Positions 38,335 through 51,315 of a stretch of 64,000 nt of DNA are shown here, one piece after another (the stretch's first letter is position 1; the number at the start of each line of letters is the position of its first letter). The notes below the pieces were generated by a model that was given only the letters and a program-made list of their open reading frames with translations, had not been told where the DNA came from and did no database searches. Made by a program: the position numbers and the translations under genes. Origin of the DNA: Monomorium pharaonis (lineage: Eukaryota > Arthropoda > Insecta > Hymenoptera > Formicidae); NCBI RefSeq assembly GCF_013373865.1, contig NC_050468.1:8680510-8744509 (forward strand), given 5' to 3'.

Positions 38335-41300
38335 GTATAAGTGGACCGTGTACGATATGTTACAAACTTTTTAGGAACATTTCTCGTGGAATGCCGCGAG
38401 CGATAATAATAAGGTCGCAGCGAAACTACACGAAAACAATGCGCAGTCGTCTGCAGCTTCATTCTCGAGTCGATATATTGATTAGACAGTTATCGAAAAA
38501 TGACACCAATATAGACGATTGTTGACTGGACAGACTCCGAATATTTACGACTGAAAGGCGCCAGGGAGAAGTCGCGAGTCGCGCGTTAATTAACCGTTTG
38601 CCGCTTCGCTGCAAAACCCATCTCTGATGTCTCCATAGAATTATACTAATCGTAATATTGAATTGAATAGTCTGTATTTATAAAGTTCGTACGCGCTTGT
38701 GATATATTTCTTAAAATCAAATAGAACATTAACAGAATGATAACTTCGTCCGATTGCTCGTTTTTTTTCCCCTCAAGAAGCTATACAAATCGCATACATT
38801 TGTAAATGTAATAACATTAGAATGAAATTAATGCAGAATTTTGTCGAACTAGAAGCTCGAAGGACAAACGGTTAAAGCGACGAAAGCTCCGATTCTGCTT
38901 TTTTTCCGCGGGAAAGCATCCGGACGACGAACGATCGCAATAATCAACCGGCTTGCGGCAACAGAGTGAATAATGTACATTCGGCGTACCGTCTCATCGA
39001 CGATCCGATTTTCATCGTTTGCGTGATGTTCGCAAATTACCTCGTCAATAACACAGTCGTCTGATCGTGCCGCGCTTCCGCGATGGCAATCGTTTTAATC
39101 AGGCGGAATCATTCGCCTGTTGATGCAATCGGTTCGACTATTGCGAAGACAACATTGTTACACGATACGATCTGTTAGCGATAATTACATATTTAATTCT
39201 GGGATATGAATGAGATAGAGTGCGACCCCCATCTTTCTCGTTAAAACTCTGTTGGCTCTATGCTCCTTTCCCCACCTCCGTTTGTGATCATGGATCTGTG
39301 TGCGCCTCGAGCAGAACAAAGGCTCGTCATGAAATCATTGAAATGACATCAAAATGTTTCCAAAATGATCATTAAAAGTCGATCAATCATTTTTAATCAA
39401 TCACGATTTATTTTAATGTCACGTTGACGTTACTGCGACTTGTTGTTCCACTTGGACGTTCATCAATTGTCCGAGCACCGATCGTTTTTCGATTGGGACA
39501 TTTTTCGTCTTGCGATGCGATGAAATTGACCCCTTATATTCGTTCAAGGTTCGAAGAATCGTCGCGACGTACCTCTCGACGATCGGCACTCGCGAAAAGT
39601 CAACGGGGAGCGAAATCGAGGTCTCGTTTCTTCGCTTATAACAAATTCACCCCTACAATCTGTCGTTTGTGGGTGTAGGCATTGTGTGTAGGCGCCGGAT
39701 ACTTTCTCGGTGTGAAATCGGCCCATAGGCTGTCGCACACAAATCTACAAAAGCTGTCCGGCTGTGAAATTCCACCGGACAATTCTGAATGTCCTGTTGT
39801 TGCAGACACGTTCACGCACGTCGTACCCCCGCCCTAAAGCTGACAGGAATCTAAAAATATATCGCCAACTCTTATGTTCCCCGATGTCTCCTCGATAATT
39901 TTTATTTTTTCTTAGCTTCAAAGTCGATGCCTACCCCTCACGTGTGACGCTTTCTTCGAGATCAGACACGTGTACTTGCAGTTCACACGAGACGCACGAA
40001 CGTTTGCTTTATTTTTCGGTCATTTTTCGTAACGCGACGCGCTACCCTGCGTCGATTTGCGTGCGACGACGTCTGATCCGCGCGAAGGGGGTCGAGCCTC
40101 GACGATCCGCTCGTCGCGACGGGGAAACCCTGGCGCCCCTCAAATTTCGAAAACGCAAAACACTGTCGGATACCACCGTCCCCTTCCAACGCGCTTTCCT
40201 CCCATCTCTCCCCCTTCCCCCGATTATCCAAAATCGTGGTCAACATAAGCACACAAATCAATGCCTAATATCATTCACTAAGGGTATGCTTACACTTTTA
40301 AAAGGACATTGAAAAATCGCATATGCTAGAGTATCTGCCGATTACGCAATCTCTATATTATGTATCTATATCTCTTCTCTTTCGCCCACTTATGTACAGT
40401 ATCGTCCCCCGTTCCCTTGCTCCCCCCCCCCCTCACTCTCGCCAATTAATCACGAAGGTGTGGCACGTATCGTTGTTAGGAGATTAACGGAATGCCGCGC
40501 ACGCGAGTGCGTTTACGTGCGGTAACGCATCTCTCGAACGGAATTAAGGAACCCAGTGTCTCGCGAGGAAAAGAAACCTTGGCTCTACGCGTTATAGAAA
40601 ATACACGACGATCTCGCGGCGAACGGGCTCTACAGTTTCTGTACACGCTAATTGCGGGATATCCTTCGCTGTCCGAAACATAGGGGAGTCTCGAGCATCA
40701 CGTATTTTCTCCCGCGTGTAATAAAGAACAGAATAATTGAGTTTCTCTGCCACAAGGATCGAAGTACGAACTATTATACACACATACACACACACACATA
40801 TATATATATATATACACATATATATATATATATATATATGGAAATTTTTTATGTGACAAAAATCAAAGCGCTTCTTTTCCGCGCCATATTGAAATTGCGT
40901 TTCGTTGATTTAACATACTCTTCGTTCACGTTTTTCAATTTACACGAGTTTTTCGCGAAATACCAGTTCTCGAACGACAAAATCAAGTTTTATTAAAAAA
41001 ATTAAACTTAAAATTAATGAATTTAAAAGAAGGATAAAGTATTAAGAACATTCCAGTCGAAAATACCCGATGCCGGAGACGTGTCGATCGTAATGTATCC
41101 TAAGTGGAAACCACGAGCGAGAATCTAGGTGTGCCAATTGATATTCTGCAACGATATTTTGCACGCGCGCAACATTGTTGAACTTTTGAAATTCATGTTC
41201 CGAATAAACGCCGCCTCGCTATTTCGTCATAGCGTCTAACATTCAACTGTCGTGCCGTGCTCGATCTAGTATCTGGCCTGTCCTCCGGCGACGGAAACGT

Positions 41301-41718
41301 GAGGACGTGATCGGTGCTCGAGAGAGCTTTTTTTTCACGCGTGTACTTATATGCGACATGTGTGTGCCGTTACGAATCGAGCTTGCTTGCTTGCTTGCTT
41401 GCTCGCGCTTGTTTGTTGCAAGCGAGATGCGAGGACGCGTCGCAAAATCAGGATGTCGACGCGGCCGCGGGAGGCGATTTAGCGAATAAATCGCAAATCG
41501 AGCCGCGGTTCTGTTTTTCCTTTCTCTCACTTTCTTTCCTCCTCTCGTTTTCCCTCCGCGAAACGGCAAAACGTCGATCGGGCTTCGTCGAGTTCGTCAT
41601 CTCGCTCTCCCTCGTTTTTCCTCCCTCGATCGCTACCGATTGGCTGGATCATAGGTATGTACGCCATCGGACCCCTCCTGACGAGATCCTCGAGTCGCCC
41701 TCTCGCCTCCGTTTACAA

Positions 41719-41825
41719 TTATGTCTGATACTGTAACATCGGCGCGGCCAGATTCGGGTGGTGGGCTGTGTTCATTCTCAGGGCCGAGATGCTCTTGTTG
41801 TACCACTCGTCCTCCGCCGACATTC
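41719..41825 (-). CDS. Prop-like homeobox gene, last coding exon with conserved C-terminal tail
   Basis: The acceptor is ttctccgttttag ending at 41826 (minus strand). Two bases complete the Gly codon, then the frame reads MSAEDEWYNKSISALRMNTA and HHPNLAAPMLQYQT before a TAA stop at 41719-41721. The tail LSALRMN...HHPNL.APMLQYQ resembles the C-terminus of insect Prop-like proteins and of aristaless-related OAR-type tails (the SI..LR core). It is therefore a genuine end and not an open-frame artefact; longer open frames overlapping it on either strand are shadows. Phase 1/2 matching across the 2729-bp intron supports the join. The five exons found give at least 207 residues. A minus-strand AATAAA (tttatt on +) at 40989-40994 is a possible poly(A) signal, which would give a 3' UTR of about 0.7 kb. 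Confidence 0.87.
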
Positions 41826-42780
41826 CTAAAACGGAGAAACAAGACGAGATTTTTAGACGAAAGACAATGCGCCCGCGTTTTCGAGTTTGGATCGTCGATC
41901 CTTAAATTACATGTCTGTTTATCGATAGCAGCGTGATACGAAATCAAACATTATTAACGTGGGCTTTAATTAGTGGAGCACTCGCGCAACGCTATCAATC
42001 CCCCCCCCCCCATCCTCTCTCACGATAAGTCAAAGCTGGACGTCATTCGGAGAAGCGCAATTTCTTTTCAATCCCGAAAGAATCCCGACGGAGCGATTCG
42101 ATTTAACCGACTTTCCGCGAGGCTTTATCGAGTCTCCGCTAATCGGTCGATTTGCTATCGCATTAAGACGTTAAAGAGAGAGGCGTTGGGTCGTTAAGGA
42201 GAGGCGACAGGATTGCAAGCGCGGAGAGGCCGCGGCACTCGTACAGCAATCGCTCGCTCGCGCCAAGCAACCCCCCGACGGGCGAGGCAATTCGCGAATA
42301 GTCTTGATTCGATTTAAAAGCGATATTCCATCTCGCGCCGGAAATGGTGTAAGACGGCGCTGGGGCGGAAATGGAGAGAACGTCTTGGAGGCTGGCGGGG
42401 ACCAGAGAGCGCGCGGTACTCTCTCGCTCTCTCGTGCACGGGCGTCGGATTCGCGCTATTTCCGCTCCGGATTTTTGCGGAGTCATTCGATAACGTCGGG
42501 TCAGCGCCCGAGGACGGCACAGAGAAAGTCGCGGAAAGACGCTGGACAGGAGAACGAGGCCGAAGAAATTAGTTTACGTCCGTTCCATGTCCGTGTAATC
42601 TCGTGGGGGGGAGGGAAGAGGGGGAGGTATTGACGTGCGCGGGTGATCGAAAGACAACGATCGAAATACATATGCACAATTCAATACGAGATTACGAAAC
42701 TGTTAATTGCCAATTAACGCGAAAAGAAAACAATTTATATAATATATATTTTACATCGTATCTTCTAAACATTAAAATTT

Positions 42781-43300
42781 AGGAAATTACAACATTTTGC
42801 AAGTACCATAACTGTTGAATAAACTTATTTAACAATTACAATATCATAAACATTACACCCAAAAAATTTTTTTGCTAATATAGACAGATTTCTTGATATC
42901 ACAACCAAAATGTATTGCCAATTTTTGTATCTGTTAGAATTTCGGCTGTCACGTATAGAATTTGAAACTTCTGCTTCTATCAGCTGGATTGATTAGGTGC
43001 AATACGTATACATATCACAGTATTAACTAATTATTTACCTATCTCAGCTAATATTTACACACACATAATTTTGATTGAAATTGCAAGATTATTTTTTTAA
43101 GTGTACAATTGGTACATAAGCTTATTTTATAATTCAAATATACATTATAAATTTCAGTTATATATTTATAACTCATCATAAAATATGTGACAAAATATAA
43201 ACTAAAATAAAATTATTTAACAATTGTGTGATATTGTATATTATCAAATACTATAACTGTTGAAAAATAATATGAACATCGCAAAATGTTGTAATTTCCT
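42781..43300. repeat. Inverted repeat pair AGGAAATTACAACATTTTGC
   Basis: A perfect 20-bp inverted repeat occupies 42781-42800 and 43281-43300, probably the remnant ends of a short element. Part of its interior (42865-42967, TTGCTAATATAGACAG onward) recurs as a direct copy at about 43635-43732. Confidence 0.5.
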
Positions 43301-43355
43301 GAATTTTTATGAAGAGTGTAATTAATCAACGGGAGATCATCAAATCAGAATATGA

Positions 43356-43485
43356 TAGAGGAAGATCGCCAAGACTGATATAGACTCTTTAAAATAGCAT
43401 CTCCTTATTTTTCAGAAATTCTACTTGCTCCATATTAATACTGACATAAAACATGAACTGCTTAGATAATTAAAAAACAATAATG
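43356..43485. repeat. Dispersed TAGAGGAAGATCGCC repeat, copy 2
   Basis: It starts TAGAGGAAGATCGCCAAGAC, then GCATCTCCTTATTTTTCAG, TTAATACTGA and TTAGATAATTAAA, in the same order as the copy at 3825. It lies in the Prop-like intron between the last two coding exons. Confidence 0.6.
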
Positions 43486-43629
43486 AATATTAATATTCAT
43501 AATATTAAATCATTCTACATGTTTTACAGCTTTCTAAAATTGTTTTATATTTTTTTCATAATGCAATATAATACACATAAAATTGTCATGGAGCAGAAGT
43601 CGGTGCATTTTTCTCTTACTGACAGTCAA

Positions 43630-43732
43630 AACAATTTTTTGCTGATATAAATAGATTTCTTGATATCACAACTAAAATGTATTGCTAATTTTTGTATTTA
43701 CTAGAATTTTGGTTATCACATATAGAATTTGT
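43630..43732. repeat. Direct copy of the 42.87-kb repeat
   Basis: This stretch shares AGATTTCTTGATATCACAAC, AAAATGTATTGC, AATTTTTGTAT and CATATAGAATTTG-like blocks with 42865-42967, separated by about 770 bp. Confidence 0.55.
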
Positions 43733-44554
43733 CAAGTTATAAATATCTATTCTTTTCATAACATAATTTTATTTAATTAAATAAAATATTTGTATTTTTT
43801 AGTCCTCAATAATATATTTTATTATTATATTTATTATTTTATTAGTTTATCAATTTATTTTATAGTTAACTTCTCTTTACTACGAAACTGTGTGTAAATT
43901 CTGCCATTATTGCTAGTTTTAGAGTCCAATTTCATAAACATTTATTTATAGTTATATGTTGCGTTTATAACAAACAATAATTATTACAAAATATGAAACA
44001 ATATTATAAAAACTGCTACACTATCGAATAGAAGATACTTTTTAATTTACAGTTGTTTTTAAAGTTTTATTTTTAGTTTTTACTTAAGAAATATTCAAAA
44101 ACAAAGTAGTTTGTAATTGATAATCTTCTACAGAATATACGTATATTATATAAAACAAAAATATAAAAGATAAAATCAACTACTTGTAGCACGAGCTTGA
44201 TTACACTTTTTAAATTAAACTTTTAATTAAAACGATTCTCGCAGATTAGTTTAAGGAATCATTTAGACATGCAAGTAGACTGTTAAAATATTATGACTAT
44301 TATAGGAGTACTTTAAATCCTAAGAGCCGCGATTGCGATCGCGTTCGATACACAACGTGAAGTCGCACATCTCGCGGAAAAATAAATCGATTACTTTACC
44401 CGCGAACGCGTGAATATCAAGGATATTTGTGGGATTAAGGACATTTACATAATCCTTGACCCAAATGAAAACGCAACCGCGCTCACGAGCCATTCATCGT
44501 CGTATTCATTTTACGCACACCCAAAGCGCTGGCGTTGCATTATTTATGACTCAC

Positions 44555-44654
44555 CCATTGCATCTTGTCGCATCCCGGTGACGGCCGACATATTCGACGC
44601 TGAATGCGACATGGAGAACGGCTGGGTCATGCTCGGGTAAGACGTCGTGCCCAT
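44555..44654 (-). CDS. Prop-like homeobox gene, C-terminal exon 1 (99 nt plus 1)
   Basis: This small exon was found by reading the minus strand between splice sites. The acceptor is tgtgtttcag ending at 44655 and the donor is atgg/gtgagtca at 44554. It is 33 codons plus one base: MGTTSYPSMTQPFSMSHSAS, then NMSAVTGMRQDAM and the first base of a Gly codon. Joined to the previous exon it reads NRYPQ/MGTTSYPSMTQPF. Insect Prop-like proteins have a similar Met/Ser/Pro/Thr-rich stretch after the homeodomain. It is probably part of a transactivation region; that role is inference. The exon leaves phase 1, which is exactly what the next exon needs. Confidence 0.85.
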
Positions 44655-46559
44655 CTGAAACACATTTTGTCCGTCGCGATTAATATAACATTGATACTTT
44701 GATCCGTATTCTGAAGGTCGGCCGCGATTTACCGCATCCTGCGAGCCCTTCTAATCGGGGCAGTAACAGAATATTAACGGCACGCAATGAAATCTGCCGT
44801 AAGAAGGGGAGGAAGAAAAAAAGAGATAGACGCCCGGTGTTAATGTCACGTGTAATTAATTTCCGCAAGCGTAAAATGAGCGAACGAGCGAAAATGAATT
44901 CCGCGATATATCAATGAGATTACGGAGTTACCCGCGCGGTTTGAGCGGCCGAGCTGGAACAACGAGAGGAAAGTAATGCGGTAATTAACGTGTGTGAAAC
45001 ATAATTATCGGCTAGAAACCACTCTTACGTATTTCCACTCGTCGGCGGCGGCAAACGCGAAATCGAATCGACGGGTGGTTTCATTATAAAAATTAACCGT
45101 GTAATACGTTCGGAACTGATGGAAATTAATAATGCGACATGGTATCTATTTCCTGACCGTAATCAATTTTCCAACGTGTTACGTGATTCTACGGTGATAT
45201 ATCACAATTATTAAGTACAATTCCTGACGAAGATAGAAATGAAAGAGGAGTGAGCCTCTAAACCAATAAAAAGAACGTTTGTGCGACCATAAAATTTACT
45301 TGATTTAACGTTTTTCGACGTCGTTGTTTATACCGTTATCGATCGTTGAATGTAATTATTAATTATAAAATTATTAATTATAGAATAATCATTATATATT
45401 CTCTCTAAATCTCATAGAATGAAAATTGAGCTTGTACAGTTATTTGATTTGCCACTCTACAAAAGTCTAAATTGCACTTTCGTAGCACTGTAGGAGTATA
45501 ATTTTTGACTCTTATTAAAATGGCCAATCAAGTATAATTATTGCACAAATTCAGTTTTCATTCCTTTGCAGTGACGTCTCACTCTTTGAGATTCAGAAAG
45601 TTAGTTTTCCTTAGACTTCAGACAATGTAACATCGATGGCGCATTATTATTAAATTGTTATTTGAAATTGACGGGATAAATGGATATACATGTTGCACGC
45701 GAGACGGAAGGGAATTTTGTAAATTTTCGTCTTAGAAAATTCGACGAGACATTCGTGGCTCATGCTTCGAAGCGAGAGCTAAGGGATAACTGATACAAGT
45801 ATCTTTCTTTTTTTTTTCAGGAGGGAAACCGAAACACGCTTGCGAATTATCGGCTCAATTAAAGCGGTAGGCATTCGGCCGACCCAACTAATCAGCCGGA
45901 ATGCAATTTAGCTATATCGACCGATAGCGATGCGCCGGACGTACGCTCAGGTGCACTCCAATTTAATACCTCGGTTAAAATCATTAACGAGAAACGCATC
46001 AAATTCATTCCCGATATATGTGCGGGACCTTCGGAATGTCGACCGAATCTACGATTGCTTCCAAAATGTTTTAATTTCCTCGATCAGTTGTTTATCTAAC
46101 TTGCGTCAATCTACGCGCCGATCGCGAGCCACTTTTCGAGAGAAACATTCTACCGTTTGTCGCAGCACTACTACATTATTTTTTGAGAAAGTAGTAACAA
46201 TATATAGTAATATATAATAAAATAATATTAATAATGTATATCAAACGATACGCATGGAATTCGTACGAAACGTTTGAAACAATTGTTGCACTCAACTTTA
46301 AGCTTTTTCTATGTATATGTATGAATATTTCATACTGCACGAAGGTGTACGTATGTCGCGATGTATAGATTCTGATAGAGATGAAATAAGTAGGAGGTAT
46401 ATCTCCATGATGACATAACTATAATTCTTGTTTGTATTATTTACATGCCATTATCGGAGACACGTCTTCGCGCTGAGTGCATTGGTGAACGTGCAAAGCG
46501 GCGGGTATCGATAATAATGAAATTTCGGAAGCGTCCTGCGCGTCGTAAGGGAGCCTCAC

Positions 46560-46742
46560 CTGGGGATAACGATTTATGCCATTTATGCTGTTGTGAGGAT
46601 GGGGGTAGGGTTGATAACCCCTGCTAGCACCAGGATAGATATTCCTCATCATGGCACCTTGGCAGGCGGGAATTGGTGTTAGAGCTTTCTGCAGCTGCTT
46701 CTCCTGCTTCCGGTATTTCGCTCTTCTGTTCTGGAACCAAAC
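46560..46742 (-). CDS. Prop-like homeobox gene, exon with recognition helix and linker
   Basis: This exon is 61 codons in phase 0 at both ends, after an acceptor ctcttcgtag ending at 46743 (minus strand) and before a donor cag/gtgagg at 46559. It starts VWFQNRRAKYRKQEKQLQKA, completing homeodomain positions 47-60 with Gln at position 50 and Asn at 51. Q50 paired-type homeodomains typically bind TAAT palindromes as dimers. It continues LTPIPACQGAMMRNIYPGAS and ends RGYQPYPHPHNSINGINRYP-Q. RKQEKQLQ after the homeodomain resembles the RKQERSLLQ of Prop1. The open frame continues past the donor to 46437, but those residues are intronic. The intron upstream is 10.5 kb and splits the homeodomain. 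Confidence 0.93.
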
Positions 46743-47832
46743 CTACGAAGAGAGAACAAAATGGCGTAAACCAACGGATACGCGTTGCGTACATACTGGC
46801 AATGTTTAAGCGATACAATTAGTAGATAATTATTTCGACCTCTGCGCGATATACAACATCGTTTACGAGGCACTAATAGCGCAAACAAAGTTTGTATCAT
46901 TCTTGCTTCGATTACCAGACGTAATTTTGACTGGACATTAATTGCTATTCTAATTAAGCAATATTAATATCTGGCGGCACAATATAATTTCATATTACAC
47001 AAAAGAGAGAATAACTGTATACATTGTAATTAGGTTTTTCGCGATGTATTTTTTGTTTATCTATCGCTTAGAATAATTTCAGAAAGATTCGAATCTATAC
47101 ATTAATTTTTCTTTCTCCGCCAATGTATAAATAATTCAAAATCGGAGTAGATTGGAAAGAAACATGTCAAGATTTTTCAATCTTGCGCTTACAAAAATTT
47201 ACATTCTTTTTATTCTAGAACTTCAAATACTATATACGCGTAAAATATTAATACGCAAATTTCTGATACGCAGTGGCATTCATAAAAGTAATTGTTTTAC
47301 GCTCGCATAACAATATGGCGGTCAAGAAGCTAACAAAATGGTGTATAGTACGCGTTATTTGTGAACATCGAGTTAACGGTCTTCGTCGATCAAGGAAGGG
47401 ACACAAACCTCTTGGGCCGAAAAGCACCCTCTTTTTTTTTTCTTTTACCCGAACAGGGATCCTAAGTTTACTACCCCCGGCCTCACCCGGCAACCCAAGG
47501 GCGGTTTACCTATCGCCATTTTGCATCGGGCAATTTCCATTGTTTCGCGGGATTAGTAAACCCATATTGGGGCTTGCCTGAGCCGCCACCGGCGACTCAC
47601 CCCGGCATCCACACCGGCGCGCGTTTCCGCACTCTCATCCCCTCGCCCGCCCCCTCATCTATTCTGCTCTCTCTCTACTACTCTCCTCTTCGTTCCTCCC
47701 GTAACCCCCGACAATCTCTACTCTCGCGCCCCGCCCTGCCGACCGACCCCTCTTTCCAGCGGCCCCCCAGAAAGAGAAAAGCCTGCGGCTTCTCGTCCCG
47801 AATCGGGGTTGGGTTGTTTCCACCCTCACCGG

Positions 47833-47900
47833 TGACGTCACCGGCGCCACCCGATTGGCCGATGCCACGGCGGTGACGTCACATCGGGCTCGCTCATTGG
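47833..47900. promoter_or_regulatory. Duplicated CRE plus inverted CCAAT module in a CpG-rich island
   Basis: Two full CRE palindromes TGACGTCA (47833-47840 and 47874-47881) alternate with two inverted CCAAT boxes, ATTGG (47854-47858 and 47896-47900). Each unit reads GGTGACGTCAC, about 13 bases, then ATTGGCCGA, with a period of 41-42 bp. The island (47.45-47.95 kb) also has GC boxes (CCGCCCCC). It lies in the 10.5-kb Prop-like intron. CRE plus CCAAT pairs are typical of promoters, so an internal or antisense promoter is possible. Confidence 0.5.
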
Positions 47901-48009
47901 CCGACACGTTTTATCGACATTTCTACTGTACACCCTCTCTCATCGCCGCAGAAGTGGGTGACACGAACCAGGATGGCTCGAACAAGTCCGTTCTCTCTCA
48001 AACTCTCCC

Positions 48010-48042
<33 letters not shown>

Positions 48043-50493
48043 CGTCTGTCTGTATCTTTCTGCTGCGCTCTCTTCCCGGCTCTATCACTCTTTGTGTAGA
48101 AGCATGGCGCTTCCGAAGAGTACTTCGTAAAATATCCGCAGCGATGTTCTTGTATCAAAAACCGAGTACGAGGAGGAAAAAAAATTCACTATGTATCTCC
48201 ATAGAAGAATCAGATTTTCATTATAAGAACGCAAACGATCATCTTGCTCCGTTTATTGCTCCGTTCATCAACACAACTGCGCTTCTTTATTATTTTTAAT
48301 CCTTTTTGCCGCTCACATTTAATAACGCACCATAAAGTTTACTTCGAAAGTTATTATTTCCCTTGCTATTTCGTTGCAACCAAATATTTCTAAAAAGCAA
48401 AAGTTCTCTTTGTAAAAACGTGTTTGTAATTATTTTAAGTATTTTTTCAAGCATTTCATAACAATCGATGAAAGCTTTACCTCATCAAAAAATTTGAACT
48501 CATAAAAAAGAATTGTAATTACTTGAATCAATCATTTCAGTTAATTATGAAGTAATTCTTATGCTAATTTATTAATTAACCCAACGTCAGACGATGCGAG
48601 ATAAAGGTCGTCATTTACGTCAAGATCTATTCCGTGTCTACCCACGCCGAAGAGATCAACGCCTACACAAGAAATTAATAGTTCATCAGCGGTAGGATTA
48701 TTTCCGTCAATGATCGCATATATTACAGCGCGTTACCGTGACTGTTGACGTCACGATCGGTCTGCGTGCAAGTGACAATTTGCAAATTTTGACACGAAAC
48801 GTCTCGAAATACGAAATACGAAGAGGAGTTATTTAATCTAGCAGAGGAGTCACTTACCCAGCCGCACGCGAGATAAATTTAAAAAAAAAAACGTTTTTCG
48901 ATAGCAAACCTAATCTTTATTCCATTAAATTTGCTAGAGTGTTAGATGAATGACAAATAGGTGTGTATAGGTATGACATTGAGAGCCGAACAAATTAGAC
49001 AAGTAATTTCGCGCAGTTACAATTGGATTTTATTTAGATTGTCTTCTTGCCGCCGAGTTGAGCCAAATCGCAAGTCGCAGGATCAGCGAGACGGTTTCGA
49101 TATTAAATGTTACGAATAGAACGATTGTTATGAGAAATATACATAATTCGTTTTTATTAGTCAATCAAGTATGTAATATAGAATAAAAAAAGAGATGGTA
49201 TTTTGCGTCGGTGAAATATTTAAAATCAATTTTCGCGATATATTTCATGTGGAATAAGAATGGCATAATAAACCTTCATATATTTTCACAAAACTCGCCA
49301 ATTTTACGTAAGATATAAATTGCGACGAATGAAGTTTCACAGTAGACACACCGAGCGGAGTAATGGAGTCTTATTTAGATTAAGTTCTTGCCGCGAAATT
49401 GGCTGAAATCCGGGATTACTTAGCCGAGAGAGACAGAGGGAACCCAGTTCGGATATGAAATATTATAGAGAATCGGGGCGATTATCGAAACGCGACGATA
49501 ATCGGAATATTAATTCCGAAGAGTTGAATCCAAGATCCGCCTCGAAAGGGATCGCTGGGAGCTCAGTGGCCGTGGATTACAGCGGAATTATAGGCATTAC
49601 CGAGTTTGATATTTCTTTTTAACGGCGTTACATAAATTTGCAAGTAAAGCGAAAGAAATATTCGCGGCAGCCGTAAGGGGCAGACGGGAAGGGGAGAAAG
49701 AGTGGCGTACGCCACGCGGTTTCGAAGGTGGAGGCACATTTGAAGACTCTTAACAAAGGGCTTGATTAACATTTTCATATGACGAGCATGCATCGTTCTA
49801 ACTCACATGTATGGAAATCGCGGTACGTGCGAGGCAAGTCGCATAATCAATCTCAATCCGCATTGGAATTCACGCCGCGGGACGATTTGCAATTGCATAA
49901 AACACGCTCGGCTTTCGAATAATCTGGCATTACTTCCGTCCGTGTATATCAACCGAGGCTGCCAGATCTAAATATGTGCGCGTATATAGAAAATATAGTA
50001 TCAATACCGAATAACACACGTGACGCTTTTTTTTTACGAGAGTAAAGTGCCTATATAACATCACAGAGATAAAGATAAAAATTACGTAAATATAGAATAA
50101 AATAATTTTACAACTGTTTATAAAAAAACTGATAAATGTTCGGTATTTTTTTATACAATTAAATCATTGTTTGAGCTAATATTAGATTTTATTACACTTT
50201 AAAGTGTTAGATATTTGTATCTATTAAATATATGTAAACAGCTCGATTAATTGTCCCTTAAACTTAGTATTTTTTTCATAAGGATGGTTATTCAGAAAAC
50301 TACTGCTAAGAACTCCATTCCCGTATGTAATTCGCCCCGGGAAATTTTTCGTGTACGTGTTTGTATATTCGCCATACGTATGCAAATGACATTGTCGACG
50401 CTTCGTTTACCCCGATATCGCTCGTTCCTCTAAAATCTAAAACGAAGCGCATCTTCACTATCGAGAATACGGTTGTGAAAACAGTTATACAAA

Positions 50494-51315
50494 TAGAGGA
50501 AAATTGCTAATATTACTTTATTTTTGAATTGTATTTCTTAAAAAAAGTCTTTAAAAATATAAATACAAAAAGAAAAGAAATTTTGTATTAGATGATACAC
50601 TTTTTATAAGATAGTTTTGAATTTTGTAATAATTGAACTTTTCGTAAGATAATAAAAATGAACCTTCAAATCGGTACAGTAAGCAATATCACTACATTTT
50701 CCTTTTCTTTTTCTTGAACATAAATCATCTGTATAAAATACAAGTTAATATGAAAATTTTTTGTGTATATATAAAGATTAAATTAGGTTATTAACCTCGT
50801 AGATAGTTTTTAATGCTATGTTTTTTATTCTATTCTATATATATAGTTTTTACTATGTATTTCTAAATATATAGTTTTTACTATGTATTTACTCTTATCT
50901 GTCTTACAGATTTGTTTTACATCTGTTGACAGACGTGCTGATTATATACATTGCATTTTGATTTTATGAATCGCATTATGAGAAGAATAAGAAGGAGAAA
51001 AATATAAATAAAATATTTTTAACACACTACAAACACATGTAAAAGAATTTAATATTAATAATATAGATACTCACTATTGTTTAAACTATACAATTTGCAA
51101 AAAAACTGCAAATTTCCTTCTTGTTTTTTGAAGAATTTATTAACTGATTATATATACAAAAAAGATACAGTTATATGAATTATGAGTTTTTTCTTTTTTA
51201 ATTATCTAAGGTCATGTCTTTATCAGTATTAAGTGCAATTTATCAGTATTTAGTTTCAAGAAATAAGAGGGTGCAGCTTTAGGAGATCTATGTTGGTATT
51301 GGCGACTTTCCTCTA
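50494..51315. mobile_element. Possible 0.8-kb element bounded by TAGAGGAAA ends
   Basis: TAGAGGAAAATTGC at 50494 faces an inverted TAGAGGAAAGTCGCC ending at 51315. The right 120 bp match dispersed copies at about 3825 and 43356. It lies in the 10.5-kb Prop-like intron. The arms are short and the middle is plain AT-rich sequence, so the two ends may be independent copies of one repeat. Confidence 0.35.

Larger units (their letters stand above)
35906..41718. other. Convergent intergenic region between the BRMS1-like and Prop-like genes
   Basis: It contains the 3' ends of both genes, a (TC)n tract (36529-36604), a (GT)n tract preceded by alternating CG (38283-38334), a CA/TA tract (40777-40839) and (GCTT)5 at 41381-41400. 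From 38.1 kb on the DNA is GC- and CpG-rich. No further gene was recognised. Confidence 0.5.

Noticed and set aside
46437..46559. C-terminal continuation of the homeobox open frame past 46560
   Set aside because: A good donor (cag/gtgagg) precedes it and the residues after it do not resemble the family, whereas exons at 44.6 and 41.8 kb do.
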